A stretch of 52,780 bases of DNA. Source: Burkholderiales bacterium RIFCSPLOWO2_12_FULL_61_40 (GTDB taxonomy: Bacteria > Pseudomonadota > Gammaproteobacteria > Burkholderiales > Burkholderiaceae_C). Position 1 is the first letter of the stretch, and each line of letters opens with the position of its first letter. Both the position numbers and the translations under genes were made by a program. Of this stretch, positions 35,715 to 47,167 are shown in pieces. The notes beneath the pieces are model-generated. The model was given only the letters and a program-made list of their open reading frames with translations, was not told the DNA's origin and did not search any database. The stretch lies in assembly GCA_001770935.1 (NCBI GenBank), contig MESI01000078.1, positions 58,925 to 111,704 of the forward strand. Direction: 5' to 3'.

Positions 35715-37370
35715 ATGCCGACTGAATCGAATCCGGTCTGCGTGCGGCAGTTTCGCCAAATTTTGCTGTGGCCCTTGCGTCTGATGCCGGTGCGAGGCTC
35801 CGAAGGCCAGCACGCCAAACCCTGGCAAATACTGGCGGACATGGGCAACGCCTCGCCCTGGCGCGAAGTGGTGGACGAATACGCCGGAGACAGCGGGCGC
35901 TTTCAGGAACGCCACTACAACGAGTTCGTCAGCTTCCTGCCCTACGTGCAGCGCTTTCTGTACGGCGAAGGGCGCAACCCCAAAGGGGGTGGTGCGGCGG
36001 TTGGCTCACCCATGCGGGTATTTCGCCGCAGCGACGTGCGCGCCGTGCGCGCGGTGTTGCGCCCGGAGACCGCCCCCATCACGCTCGACGTCGCCCATGT
36101 CGATCTGTACTTCTTTCTGGATCTGGACCTGGTGCTGCTCAATGTAGAGGTCAGCGCCACCGATTTGGCACTCCCCCAGGCCCAGGACCTGTTGTACCGC
36201 TTTGGCCGGGGCTACCCGGCGGGCTGGGACGCCGCCGGTCATGCGCAAAATTGTTTGTTCGGCGCCGAGTGGCTGGACGCCGGTGGCCTGGTACTGGCCA
36301 AATCCGACGCCAACCAGGCGGACGCCTTCATGGCACATGTCAGCCACCACCGCGCACCCCGCATTGCCGCCCACTGGGCCTGGCTGTTGCAACCCTTGGT
36401 CAGCGATCACTCCGAACAGGCCGGCAAGTTGCGCTACCGCCAGATCGAGTACTACCGCATGCCGCAGCTCGGTTACCTGGCGCTGGACCAGCCGCGGGCC
36501 TTGAACCGAAACGATTTCGTCCGCCTGGGGCTGGTCACCGGTGCACCCGAGCCCGGCAAGGACTCCAAGCTGCCCTACGGCGAGCAGCACCTCTGTGATT
36601 TTGAACAACGCTATTGTTATGACCGTTTCTGGAGCGAGCATGGTGCCGCACCCAACACCCGCTATGTGTGCAGCGGGCATTCGCTGGTGGTGCTGGGCGA
36701 CGCCAACAGCCCGTTTTTCACCAGCCACGAGCGCGGCGTGCTGGCGCAATTCCGGCACCAGCATTTTTTGCTGTTCCTGATTGCGCATTTCCAGAAAGCC
36801 GCGCTGCTGATGTATTCGGACCGGCTGGCCGAGGCCCTGAAAAACCTGAACATTGCAGATGCTGCCAGCGTACGCCACTTCAAGCGCACGATACGCGACA
36901 GTTTTGCTGGCTTTTTACGCTTCACACACCGCTACTGGTTTCACGAGGTGTCGGAGCAGGCGCAGGTCCGGGCACTCTTTCGGATGTGCACCAGCCACCT
37001 GGAGCTGGACGTCCTGTATGCAGAGGTCAAGAACCGCATCGCCGAAATGAACCAGTACCTGGAAACCGACAGCCTGCGCCGCCAGGCCAACACCGTGGTG
37101 CGTTTGACCGTGGTGACTATTTTCGGACTGATAGGCACGGTCACCACCGGCTTCCTGGGTATGAATTTGTTGGCGGAGGCCGATGCGCCCGTATCCCGCA
37201 AACTCTGGATTTTCGCCATCGTCTTTGTACTGACAACGGCCCTGACCGTCTACACCATGGCCAAATCCAAACGCCTGTCCGATTTTTTGGATGTGCTGTC
37301 GGACGAACGCACCAGCGTTTGGCAAAAGTGCAAAGCGCTGGCGCTCGTCTGGAAAAACGACGGCGATTGA
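35715..37370 (+). CDS. CorA-like membrane protein with large N-terminal domain
   Basis: 551 aa. The C-terminal part resembles CorA/2-TM-GxN transporters: two TM helices at about 465-480 and 495-512, with the pore motif GMN in GFLGMNLL at the end of the first. Unlike classical CorA (about 320 aa ending right after TM2) it has a much longer soluble N-terminal domain (~450 aa) and a tail of ~40 residues after the second helix. Divalent-cation transport is inferred from the motif only. It is co-oriented with dadA (28-bp gap) with GGGGGG before its ATG. Confidence 0.8.
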   Translation: MPTESNPVCVRQFRQILLWPLRLMPVRGSEGQHAKPWQILADMGNASPWREVVDEYAGDSGRFQERHYNEFVSFLPYVQRFLYGEGRNPKGGGAAVGSPMRVFRRSDVRAVRAVLRPETAPITLDVAHVDLYFFLDLDLVLLNVEVSATDLALPQAQDLLYRFGRGYPAGWDAAGHAQNCLFGAEWLDAGGLVLAKSDANQADAFMAHVSHHRAPRIAAHWAWLLQPLVSDHSEQAGKLRYRQIEYYRMPQLGYLALDQPRALNRNDFVRLGLVTGAPEPGKDSKLPYGEQHLCDFEQRYCYDRFWSEHGAAPNTRYVCSGHSLVVLGDANSPFFTSHERGVLAQFRHQHFLLFLIAHFQKAALLMYSDRLAEALKNLNIADAASVRHFKRTIRDSFAGFLRFTHRYWFHEVSEQAQVRALFRMCTSHLELDVLYAEVKNRIAEMNQYLETDSLRRQANTVVRLTVVTIFGLIGTVTTGFLGMNLLAEADAPVSRKLWIFAIVFVLTTALTVYTMAKSKRLSDFLDVLSDERTSVWQKCKALALVWKNDGD

Positions 37371-37383
37371 GCGTCCAGACACC

Positions 37384-37405
37384 ATGGCCCCGTTGCGGGG
37401 GCCAT
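37384..37405. terminator. Hairpin between convergent CorA-like gene and thiC
   Basis: ATGGCCCC (37384-37391) pairs with GGGGCCAT (37398-37405), loop GTTGCG. It begins 13 bp after the CorA-like stop and 8 bp beyond the thiC stop on the other strand. GC-rich, no T run, so likely a barrier or partial terminator. Confidence 0.5.
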
Positions 37406-37412
37406 CTGCCGT

Positions 37413-39680
<2,268 letters not shown>

Positions 39681-40148
39681 ATGAAAAACAAACTCTGCAT
39701 TGTTTCCATCTGCCTGGCCAGCGCGTGTTTCAGCGCTGCGGCATGGGCCCAAACCAGCCCCTTCATGGTGGTTACCCCGAGCGATCTGAAGTGGGCCGAG
39801 GTGGGCTCCCTGCCACCGGGCGCCAAAATTTCGGTGATTGAAGGGCCGATGAATGAGGCGGTGCCCATCACCGCCCGCCTCAAACTGCCCGCCAACTACA
39901 TGCTTCCCGCCCACTGGCATCCGGGCGTAGAGCGGGTGACCGTACTGTCCGGCACCTTTTACTATGGGCAGGGCGACAAGCTGGATGTGCAAAATACCCG
40001 TGCCCTGGGGCCTGGCAGCTTCGTTGTCATGCCACCCCAGATGAACCACTTTGGCTGGACCCGGGAGGAAACCGTTCTGCAGCTCAACACCATGGGGCCC
40101 TGGGGCATCACCTACGTCAATCCGGCCGACGACCCGCGACCCAAGTAG
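39681..40148 (+). CDS. Secreted cupin-domain protein
   Basis: 155 aa from the ATG at 39681 (AAGGAG upstream). Signal peptide ends SAAAWAQ. A single cupin barrel has all four metal ligands: His78, His80, Glu84 (AHWHPGVERV) and His123 (PQMNHFGW). The periplasmic metal site could be structural or catalytic; the substrate is unknown. Its TAG stop directly abuts the stop of the GGDEF-EAL gene on the opposite strand, with no base between the two coding regions. Confidence 0.9.
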   Translation: MKNKLCIVSICLASACFSAAAWAQTSPFMVVTPSDLKWAEVGSLPPGAKISVIEGPMNEAVPITARLKLPANYMLPAHWHPGVERVTVLSGTFYYGQGDKLDVQNTRALGPGSFVVMPPQMNHFGWTREETVLQLNTMGPWGITYVNPADDPRPK

Positions 40149-42812
40149 TCAGACCGGGTGCGGTGTGGGGGTGTTCAGGAATTGCGCGAACTCCTGCAGC
40201 GGCAGTGGGCGGCTGAACAGATAGCCCTGGTAGGCATGGCAGCCCTGCCCTGCCAGGTAGTCTCTTTGCCCCGGCGTTTCCACACCTTCCGCAATGACCG
40301 CCAGGCCCAGGCTCTGCGCCAGTGCAATGATCATCTTGGCAATGGCCGCATCGTCGGGGTCCGTCAGGATGTCCTTGATGAAACTCTGGTCGATTTTCAG
40401 CTGGTCCAGCGGCAAGCGTTTCAGATAGGACAGCGACGAGTAGCCGGTGCCGAAGTCGTCGAGTGAGAAACCGACCCCCTGGGCCTTGAGCGCGGTCATC
40501 TTGGCGATGATGTCTTCCACGTCATTGACCAGCATGCTTTCGGTCAGCTCCAGCTTGAGGCGCGCGGGGTTGGCATGGGTCTGGCGGACGATCGCCAGAA
40601 CCTGGTTGACGAACTCCGGTGCGCGGAACTCCTGGGCGCTGACGTTCACCGCGATGGTGAGTTGGGCCGTTTCCGGCTGGCGGGCCCACAGCGCCAATTG
40701 TGCGCAGGCGGTTTCCAGCACCCATTTGCCAAGCGCCAGAATCAATCCCGTTTCCTCCGCCAGAGGGATGAATTCGCACGGGGGCACCAGGCCGCGCCGG
40801 GGGTGTTGCCAGCGCACCAGCACTTCGGCTCCGGTGACGTGCCCTCCCTCCTGCACCTGGGCCTGGTAATGCAGCAGGAACTGGCGCTCTTGAACGGCTT
40901 GCCGCAGGTCCGCCTCCAGCGCGGCACGGGCCATCACGGCGGCTTCCATCTCGGGGTCAAAGAAATGCAGCGCGTTGCGCCCCATTCCCTTGGCCTTGTA
41001 CATGGCAAGATCGACCTGTTTGATCAGATCATCCACGGTGGCCAGATCGCGTCCGAACAGGGTGGCTCCGATACTGGGCGTGCCGTGGTAACTCACCTCA
41101 TTGAGCTGGTAGGTCCGGTTGAGCGCGGCCAGAATTTTTTCCCCCACGGTTTCCGTCTGGAGAGCGGCGTCTTGCGCCCTCATACCCAGGCCCGTCAGCA
41201 TCACCACGAACTCGTCGCCGCCAAAGCGCGCCACCGTGTCTGCCGCACGCACACACTGGGTCAGGCGCTGCGCCACCTGTTGCAACAGCAGATCCCCCAT
41301 GCCATGGCCCAGGGTGTCGTTCAGGGTTTTGAAATTGTCGAGGTCAATGCACAGGAGCGCGCCGTAGCTGTGGCTGCGGATATTGGCGGCCATGGTCTGT
41401 TTCAAACGGTCCAGCAGCAGCGTGCGGTTGGGCAAACCCGTCAGCTGGTCATAAAAAGCCAGCTCCTCAATGCGTGCATCGGCCTTCTTGCGCTCCGTGA
41501 TATTGCGGCCCGTGCCGTGGTAGCCGGTGAAATGGCCGGCCTCGTCGAACAGGGGGTCGCCACTGATGCTGTACCAGCGCACCTCGCCATATTCGCCGGT
41601 AATGTCGTACTCCAGATGCCGAAAGGGAAGGTGGGCCTCCAGGGTGGCGCGGTGGGCGGCCCATTGCTCGGGCGACAGACGGATGTCGAGCTCCCAGCGG
41701 GTTTTTCCCAGCGACTTGGCCAGGGGCGTGAAGCCGCTGGAAAAAGTTCCGGAAAAGTCTGTGAACCGGAACTGCGCATCCTGCTGCCAGAACCAGTCGG
41801 ACGAAATCATCGACAGCGACTGGAAGCGCTGCTCGTTCGCCTTGAGCGCCTCTTGCGCCTGCTTGCGGTCGGTGATGTCCTGCGTGATACCCACGACGTT
41901 CAAAACGCTGCCATCCGCTGCGCGGCCCATTTCCGCTTTTTGCCGGACCCAGCGAATCACACCGCCCACCAGGATGCGGTGCTCATGGTCAAGGCTCCCT
42001 TTTTGGAGCGCCGCACGCCAGGCATTTGCCACTGCGTCCCGGTCCTGGGGGTGGACGCGTGCCAGATAGGCCCCATGGCTTTCACTGGCGCCCTGCGGCA
42101 GTCCCAGGATGCGGCAGGCCTCGGCGGACAATCGCACCGTGCTGGATCCGGCCTCGTACCCCCAGCTCCCGACTTTGGCGACCGCCTGGGCCCGCTGGAG
42201 TTCCGTTTTGCTCACCTCCAGATCGCAACCGATACTGCGCAATTCCTCCAGCCGCTTTTGGTACGCGCGCACCAGAAAGACGATCAGTCCGCCCGACAGA
42301 ACAGCGATGATGAGTTCAACCACCGCATGTATCACCGCCACACTGGACACGGGCTTGGGCAGCAGGCCCCCTGACTCGGCAAACAGCAGCGCAACAATGG
42401 CCAGCACGGTCATAGCGGTCACCACCAGCGCCTGGCGCGAACCGATCAGCCAGCCCATCATGAAAATGATGACCGGGTAGGCGACGATGATCGGCGCACG
42501 CACGCCATTCGAGATAACCGCGATGGCCGTGATGGCCGCCCATACCCCATAGGACAGCACCTTGACGGTGGCGGCAATTTTGCCGTGCGCCAGAAGCCAC
42601 CACCCCGCCATGGCCAGACCAAACATCAGCACCGGCCCCACCATGCGGATGTTCTGGTCGGGGGCCACCATGCGCAAGGCAATCCCGGAGACAGCGGCGC
42701 CCGCCAGCATGGTGGCAATGGTGAATTGAAGGAAAACCAGCGAAGCGTCCCAGGCGGCTGGGCTATTGGCCTCCTTGTCGGCACGCGACAGCGGTTCGTA
42801 CGGGTGTGTCAT
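40149..42812 (-). CDS. Membrane PAS-GGDEF-EAL protein (dual c-di-GMP enzyme)
   Basis: About 887 aa from the ATG at 42812. Five to six N-terminal TM helices (residues ~30-195), then a coiled region, two PAS domains (~210-330 and ~340-450), GGDEF (~455-620) and EAL (~625-880). The GGDEF is intact: IDLDNFKTLND, RxxD I-site (RAAD) and RFGGDEFVVML. The EAL signature is EVLVRW, with the catalytic Glu kept, and LDDFGTGYSSLSYLKRLPLD and KIDQSFI present. Either activity may dominate. Confidence 0.93.
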   Translation of the reverse strand: MTHPYEPLSRADKEANSPAAWDASLVFLQFTIATMLAGAAVSGIALRMVAPDQNIRMVGPVLMFGLAMAGWWLLAHGKIAATVKVLSYGVWAAITAIAVISNGVRAPIIVAYPVIIFMMGWLIGSRQALVVTAMTVLAIVALLFAESGGLLPKPVSSVAVIHAVVELIIAVLSGGLIVFLVRAYQKRLEELRSIGCDLEVSKTELQRAQAVAKVGSWGYEAGSSTVRLSAEACRILGLPQGASESHGAYLARVHPQDRDAVANAWRAALQKGSLDHEHRILVGGVIRWVRQKAEMGRAADGSVLNVVGITQDITDRKQAQEALKANEQRFQSLSMISSDWFWQQDAQFRFTDFSGTFSSGFTPLAKSLGKTRWELDIRLSPEQWAAHRATLEAHLPFRHLEYDITGEYGEVRWYSISGDPLFDEAGHFTGYHGTGRNITERKKADARIEELAFYDQLTGLPNRTLLLDRLKQTMAANIRSHSYGALLCIDLDNFKTLNDTLGHGMGDLLLQQVAQRLTQCVRAADTVARFGGDEFVVMLTGLGMRAQDAALQTETVGEKILAALNRTYQLNEVSYHGTPSIGATLFGRDLATVDDLIKQVDLAMYKAKGMGRNALHFFDPEMEAAVMARAALEADLRQAVQERQFLLHYQAQVQEGGHVTGAEVLVRWQHPRRGLVPPCEFIPLAEETGLILALGKWVLETACAQLALWARQPETAQLTIAVNVSAQEFRAPEFVNQVLAIVRQTHANPARLKLELTESMLVNDVEDIIAKMTALKAQGVGFSLDDFGTGYSSLSYLKRLPLDQLKIDQSFIKDILTDPDDAAIAKMIIALAQSLGLAVIAEGVETPGQRDYLAGQGCHAYQGYLFSRPLPLQEFAQFLNTPTPHPV

Positions 42813-42880
42813 TCTGAAAACCACTCTAGCACTTCGCATGGCGCACGAAAAGGGGGTTCACCCGCAGACCAGCCCCCACG

Positions 42881-42904
42881 CACCGCCATGCACCGCCATG
42901 CACC
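42881..42904. repeat. Tandem decamer
   Basis: CACCGCCATG occurs twice in tandem and begins a third time (CACC). It lies in the 144-bp gap between the dehydrogenase stop and the GGDEF-EAL start, with no gene involved. Confidence 0.6.
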
Positions 42905-42923
42905 ATGCCACAAGCCTTTCCGG

Positions 42924-42963
42924 CGCGCCCCTATTGCGCAAGCAGCTATTGAAATGCTAGCAA
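42924..42963 (+). repeat. Dispersed repeat, copy 6 (dehydrogenase 3' end)
   Basis: GCGCCCCTATTGCGCAAGCA, then GCTATTGAAATGCTAGCA. Core TGCGCAAGCAGCTAT identical to copy 1. The complement of its CTAG supplies the TAG stop of the FAD/Fe-S dehydrogenase gene. Confidence 0.75.
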
Positions 42964-45737
42964 GAGAACGACACATCCGCCCGGCTGCACTCCTCCAGCA
43001 GGTAGGCAATCGACCGGTAGGGACGCCCGGTTTCAGACGTGAGGCCGATTTCGCAGGTGCGGTTGGTGGACACCCCTTCGCAGCAGCTTTTGGGCAGGGC
43101 ATCGTGCACCTTGCGCAGGGCGTGGGCGTTGAGCTCGGGCACCACAAAGCCCCGGTCACCGCCAAAGCCGCAGCAGGTCACGCCTGCGGGCTCCACCACC
43201 TGCTCTACGCAAGCGTTGAGCACCCGGCGCAGCTTGGCGTCCGACGCGGTGCGACGCACGCTGCAGTTGATGTGCAAGGCGATGGGTCCGGGCTTTTTGA
43301 CCAGGCGCAGGCGCGGCAACAAGGCATCGTGCGCAAACTCGTGAAAATCCAGCAGCGTCAAGCGGCCCGCCAGGTGTTTTTGCATGCGCACCGAGCAGGT
43401 GCTGGCGTCCATGATGACGGGGTAGTGGCCGCCCTGGCCATCGTCCGCCGCTTTCAACAAAGCCTGTAACACCGCATCGGACATGGCATCAGCCTCCTCG
43501 GCCATGCCCTTGCTGGCCAGCATCTGGCCGCAGCAGAGTTTGTCAAAACCTTCCGGCAGGCGCGGCGCGTAGCCGGCGCGGGTGAGCAGCTCCGTGATGA
43601 CCTCGGGCAGCGTGGCCTCGTCGGCCGTGTTGGCGCCAAAGATGCGCCCGCCACAGGCCGGGAAATACACCACCGGGTCGCCCGCGCCCTGGTATCCGGC
43701 GGGCCGCTTGCCGGCCTTGGGCATGCCGCGCTTCCAGGCCCCGCCCGACAGACGGCCCACCAGGCCCTGGCCCAGCACGCTGGTCGCGGCGTGGCCCATG
43801 CGGATGCCCACGCGCGACGCCGTGGCCACTTTGTCGAAATTGTCCACCGCCCACTGCCCCACTTTTTGCGAGGTGCTGCCCAGGCCACGCCCGCGCAGGC
43901 GGCGGGTCAGCTCGCCGGTGTCGATGCCCACCGGGCAGGCGGTGGAACACAGGCCGCAACCGGCGCAGGTGTCCAGCCCGAAGTAGGCAAAGTCGGCCTC
44001 CACATCGGCCCCCGGCTCGCCCACGGCGGCGCGCCGGGACAGCTCGCGCCAGCTGACAATGCGCTGGCGCGGCGAGAGGGTCAACCGGTGCGAAGGGCAC
44101 AGCGGCTCGCAAAAACCGCACTCGATGCAGCGGTCCACAATGTCCTCGGCTGCCGGCATGGGTTTGAGGTTTTTCAGGTGCGCTTGCGGGTCGTCGTTGA
44201 GCACCACACCGGGGTTGAGCAGGTGCTGCGGGTCCAACAGCCGCTTGATGCTGCGCATCAGCTCGGTGGCCTGTTGGCCCCACTCTTTCTCGACAAAAGG
44301 CGCCATGTTGCGGCCGGTGCCGTGTTCGGCCTTGAGCGAGCCGTCGTATTGGTCCACCACCAGCGCGCAGATGTCATCCATGAAGCGGGCGTAGCGCTCC
44401 ACCTCGCTTGCAATGGAGAAATCCTGGGTGAACACAAAGTGCAGATTGCCTTCCAGCGCATGGCCGAAGATGATGCCTTCGGTATAGCCGTGCTTGCGCA
44501 GCAGGGCCTGCAGGTCCAGCGTGGCCGCAGCCAGCGATTCCACCGGAAAGGCCACGTCCTCGATGATGACGGTGGTGCCCGCGCGGCGCATGGCGCCCAC
44601 CGAGGGGAAGGTGCCTTTGCGCACTTTCCAGTACATCTCGCAGGTGGCCGGGTCGGTGGAAAACGCGGGCGCTTCCACCGTGGCAATACCGGTCAGCGCG
44701 CCCAAAGCGGCGTCCATGCGCAACTGCAGCGCCATGGCGGTTTCGGCGCGCACTTCGATCAACAGGGCGGCCGCGTCGTCGCCCAGCGTGCGCATGACCT
44801 GGGGCAGGCCGGGCTTGTTTTCGACCGAGCGCAGGGCCGGACGGTCCAGCAGCTCCACGGCCGACACGGGTTCTTTCTTCAGCCCGATGACGGCCTGGCA
44901 GGCGCTCTCGATGGTGGGGAAAAACACCAGCGCGCTGGCCTTGAACGGGTCTTCCACCACGGTGCGGTAGGTGATGCGCGAGATAAAGCCCAGCGTGCCC
45001 TCCGAGCCGATCATCAGGTGGGCCAGGATGTCGATCGGATCCTCAAAGTCCACCAGGGCGTTGAGGCTGTAGCCGGTGGTGTTTTTGATTTTGTATTTGT
45101 GGCGGATGCGCGCAGCCAGTGCGTCATCGGCGCGGGTGGCGGCGCCCAGGGCGGCCAGCGCATCGACCAGAGGCGCATGGGTTTGGCGAAAGCGCGCCAC
45201 GCTGAACGCGTCTTCGGTGTCGAGCACCGCACCGTCGGCCAGCACCATGCGCATGCCGGCCATGGTGCGGTAGCTGTTTTGCGCCGTGCCGCAGCACATG
45301 CCGGAGGCGTTGTTGGCGGCAATGCCGCCGATTTTGCAGGCGTTGATGGAGGCCGGGTCGGGTCCGATCTTGCGCCCGAAGGGGGCCAGGCGGTAGTTGA
45401 CTTCGCCGCCGATGATGCCGGGGCCTACCCGCACCGTGGCCGCGTCGGGGCCGATCTCGCAGGTGGCAAAACTCTCGCCGATCAGCGCCAGCACGCTGTC
45501 GGTAACAGCCTGGCCCGACAGGCTGGTGCCTGCGGCACGAAAAGTCACCGGACGGCCGTGGGCCGCCGCGGCCTGCAGCAGGGCCTGCACTTCCTCTTCA
45601 GACTCGACCACCGCCACCACCTCGGGCGTGAGGCGGTAGAAGCTGGCATCGGTGCCGTAGGCCAGGCGGCGCAGGTTGTCGGTGATGACCTGGCGCTCGG
45701 GCAGAACGCGGGCCAGGGCTTGGACCAGAGGGGTCAT
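42957..45737 (-). CDS. FAD- and Fe-S-containing D-lactate-type dehydrogenase (Dld-II-like)
   Basis: 926 aa fusion of a GlcD-like flavoprotein and a GlcF-like iron-sulfur protein. The FAD-binding half (about 1-470) has VTFRAAGTSLSGQAVTDSVL and the GSEGTLGFISRITYR motif. Two [4Fe-4S] sites follow near 540-640 (CIECGFCEPLCP and CAGCGLCSTACPVG). The C-terminal half has the CCG motifs (LCCGQM, TCCGFGGDRG). Known relatives oxidise D-lactate or D-2-hydroxyacids to the quinone pool. Last gene of the lut operon; its ATG overlaps the lutB stop by ATGA. D-2-hydroxyglutarate is an alternative substrate. Confidence 0.88.
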   Translation of the reverse strand: MTPLVQALARVLPERQVITDNLRRLAYGTDASFYRLTPEVVAVVESEEEVQALLQAAAAHGRPVTFRAAGTSLSGQAVTDSVLALIGESFATCEIGPDAATVRVGPGIIGGEVNYRLAPFGRKIGPDPASINACKIGGIAANNASGMCCGTAQNSYRTMAGMRMVLADGAVLDTEDAFSVARFRQTHAPLVDALAALGAATRADDALAARIRHKYKIKNTTGYSLNALVDFEDPIDILAHLMIGSEGTLGFISRITYRTVVEDPFKASALVFFPTIESACQAVIGLKKEPVSAVELLDRPALRSVENKPGLPQVMRTLGDDAAALLIEVRAETAMALQLRMDAALGALTGIATVEAPAFSTDPATCEMYWKVRKGTFPSVGAMRRAGTTVIIEDVAFPVESLAAATLDLQALLRKHGYTEGIIFGHALEGNLHFVFTQDFSIASEVERYARFMDDICALVVDQYDGSLKAEHGTGRNMAPFVEKEWGQQATELMRSIKRLLDPQHLLNPGVVLNDDPQAHLKNLKPMPAAEDIVDRCIECGFCEPLCPSHRLTLSPRQRIVSWRELSRRAAVGEPGADVEADFAYFGLDTCAGCGLCSTACPVGIDTGELTRRLRGRGLGSTSQKVGQWAVDNFDKVATASRVGIRMGHAATSVLGQGLVGRLSGGAWKRGMPKAGKRPAGYQGAGDPVVYFPACGGRIFGANTADEATLPEVITELLTRAGYAPRLPEGFDKLCCGQMLASKGMAEEADAMSDAVLQALLKAADDGQGGHYPVIMDASTCSVRMQKHLAGRLTLLDFHEFAHDALLPRLRLVKKPGPIALHINCSVRRTASDAKLRRVLNACVEQVVEPAGVTCCGFGGDRGFVVPELNAHALRKVHDALPKSCCEGVSTNRTCEIGLTSETGRPYRSIAYLLEECSRADVSFSC

Positions 45738-47167
45738 TTATGTCTCTCTTTCAGCAGGTCGCGCAGGCGTTGGGGCGCGGGAATCAAGGGGGTTCGGCTG
45801 CGGGTCCAGGCGCCCTGTTCGGTGGGCGACAGGGCGCGGCCCCGGCTCATAAACCAGGAGGTCAGGCGGTACAGCCCCAGGCGGCTGTAGACCAGCGACC
45901 AAAAGCGCCAGACCAGGCTGATCAGCGGGGTGCGGGCCGCACCGCTGCCGCGCAGGGTGGCCTCGGCGCTGTCCGGGCGGGCCTGGGCCTCGTTGCGCAG
46001 GCGCACCAGCAGGTCGGGGATCGGAATCTTGACCGGACAGACCTCGCCGCAGGCCCCGCACAGCGTGGAGGCAAAGGCCAGCGGGTAGGTGGACTCCAGC
46101 CCCAGCATATGCGGCGAGATGATGGCACCAATGGGGCCGGGGTAGGTCGTGCCATAGGCGTGGCCGCCGATGCGGGCGTACACCGGGCAGTGGTTCATGC
46201 AGGCGCCGCAGCGGATGCACTGCAGCGTGGCGCGCAACTGCTCATCGGCATAGGCCTGGGTGCGGCCGTTGTCCAGCAGAATCAGGTGCACCTCTTCGGG
46301 GCCGTCTTTCTCGTCCGCCTTGCGCGGGCCACTGATCAGGTTGACATAGGTGGTGATGGACTGGCCGGTGGCCGAGCGCGTCAGCAGGCTCAGGAGCGGC
46401 GGCACATGCTCCAGCTTGTGCACCACCTTCTCAATGCCGGTGATGGCGATGTGCACACGCGGCACGGTGGTGCACAGGCGGCCGTTGCCTTCGTTTTCGA
46501 TCAGGCACAGCGAGCCGGTTTCGGCCACCGCAAAATTCACCCCCGACAGGCCGATGTCGGCCTGAGCAAACTTGCGGCGCAGCACCTGGCGGCCGATCTG
46601 GATCAGCGCGTCCACGTCTTCGGTGTAGTCCACGCCAGGGATCTTGTCGGCAAAGAGTTTGGCAATCTCCTGCTTGGTCTTGTGGATGGCCGGCATGATG
46701 ATGTGCGAAGGCTTTTCATCGGCGAGTTGCACGATGTATTCGCCCATGTCGGACTCAAAAGCCTCGATGCCCGCCGCTTCCATGGCGTGGTTGAACTCGA
46801 TCTCCTCGCTCACCATGGACTTGCCCTTGATGATGCGCTTGGCCTCCACCCGGCGGGCAATGCCCAGCGCAATGGCGTTGGCCTCTTCAGCGTTTTGCGC
46901 CCAGTGCACCTGCACTCCGTGGGCCGTCAGATTGGTTTCCAGCTGCTCCAGCAACTGCGGCAAATGGGCCAGGCTGTAGCGGCGGATGCTGGCGCCGAGT
47001 TCGCGCAGGCTGGCCAGCTCGTCCTGGTCCGGGAACTGGGCGCTGCGTTTGGCCTGCAAAAAGTCCATGGCGCCGCGAAAATTCTTGCGCTGCCCCGGGT
47101 CGTTGAGCACGCTCCGGCTGCGCGCCTTGAAATCTTCGGCCGGGTGGATGCGAATGACTTGGCTCAT
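45734..47167 (-). CDS. lutB: L-lactate utilisation protein LutB (LldF), iron-sulfur
   Basis: 477 aa from the ATG at 47167 with AGGAG upstream. N-terminal LUD domain (GKSMVSEEIEFNHAMEAAGI, TGSLCLIENEGNGR), then two ferredoxin-type clusters: CIRCGACMNHCPVY and CGACGEVCPVKIPIP. A hydrophobic stretch near the C-terminus may associate with the membrane. Works with LutA and LutC as a non-flavin L-lactate dehydrogenase complex in characterised relatives. Overlaps lutC by ATGA and the dehydrogenase gene by ATGA. Confidence 0.94.
   Translation of the reverse strand: MSQVIRIHPAEDFKARSRSVLNDPGQRKNFRGAMDFLQAKRSAQFPDQDELASLRELGASIRRYSLAHLPQLLEQLETNLTAHGVQVHWAQNAEEANAIALGIARRVEAKRIIKGKSMVSEEIEFNHAMEAAGIEAFESDMGEYIVQLADEKPSHIIMPAIHKTKQEIAKLFADKIPGVDYTEDVDALIQIGRQVLRRKFAQADIGLSGVNFAVAETGSLCLIENEGNGRLCTTVPRVHIAITGIEKVVHKLEHVPPLLSLLTRSATGQSITTYVNLISGPRKADEKDGPEEVHLILLDNGRTQAYADEQLRATLQCIRCGACMNHCPVYARIGGHAYGTTYPGPIGAIISPHMLGLESTYPLAFASTLCGACGEVCPVKIPIPDLLVRLRNEAQARPDSAEATLRGSGAARTPLISLVWRFWSLVYSRLGLYRLTSWFMSRGRALSPTEQGAWTRSRTPLIPAPQRLRDLLKERHK

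Noticed and set aside
40575..42374. 599-codon plus-strand frame opposite the PAS-GGDEF-EAL gene
   Set aside because: Composition is that of an antisense shadow; real gene on the other strand has clear domains.
43791..45890. 699-codon plus-strand frame opposite the FAD/Fe-S dehydrogenase
   Set aside because: Shadow of a GC-rich gene; composition (Gly, Arg, Gln, His) is not protein-like.
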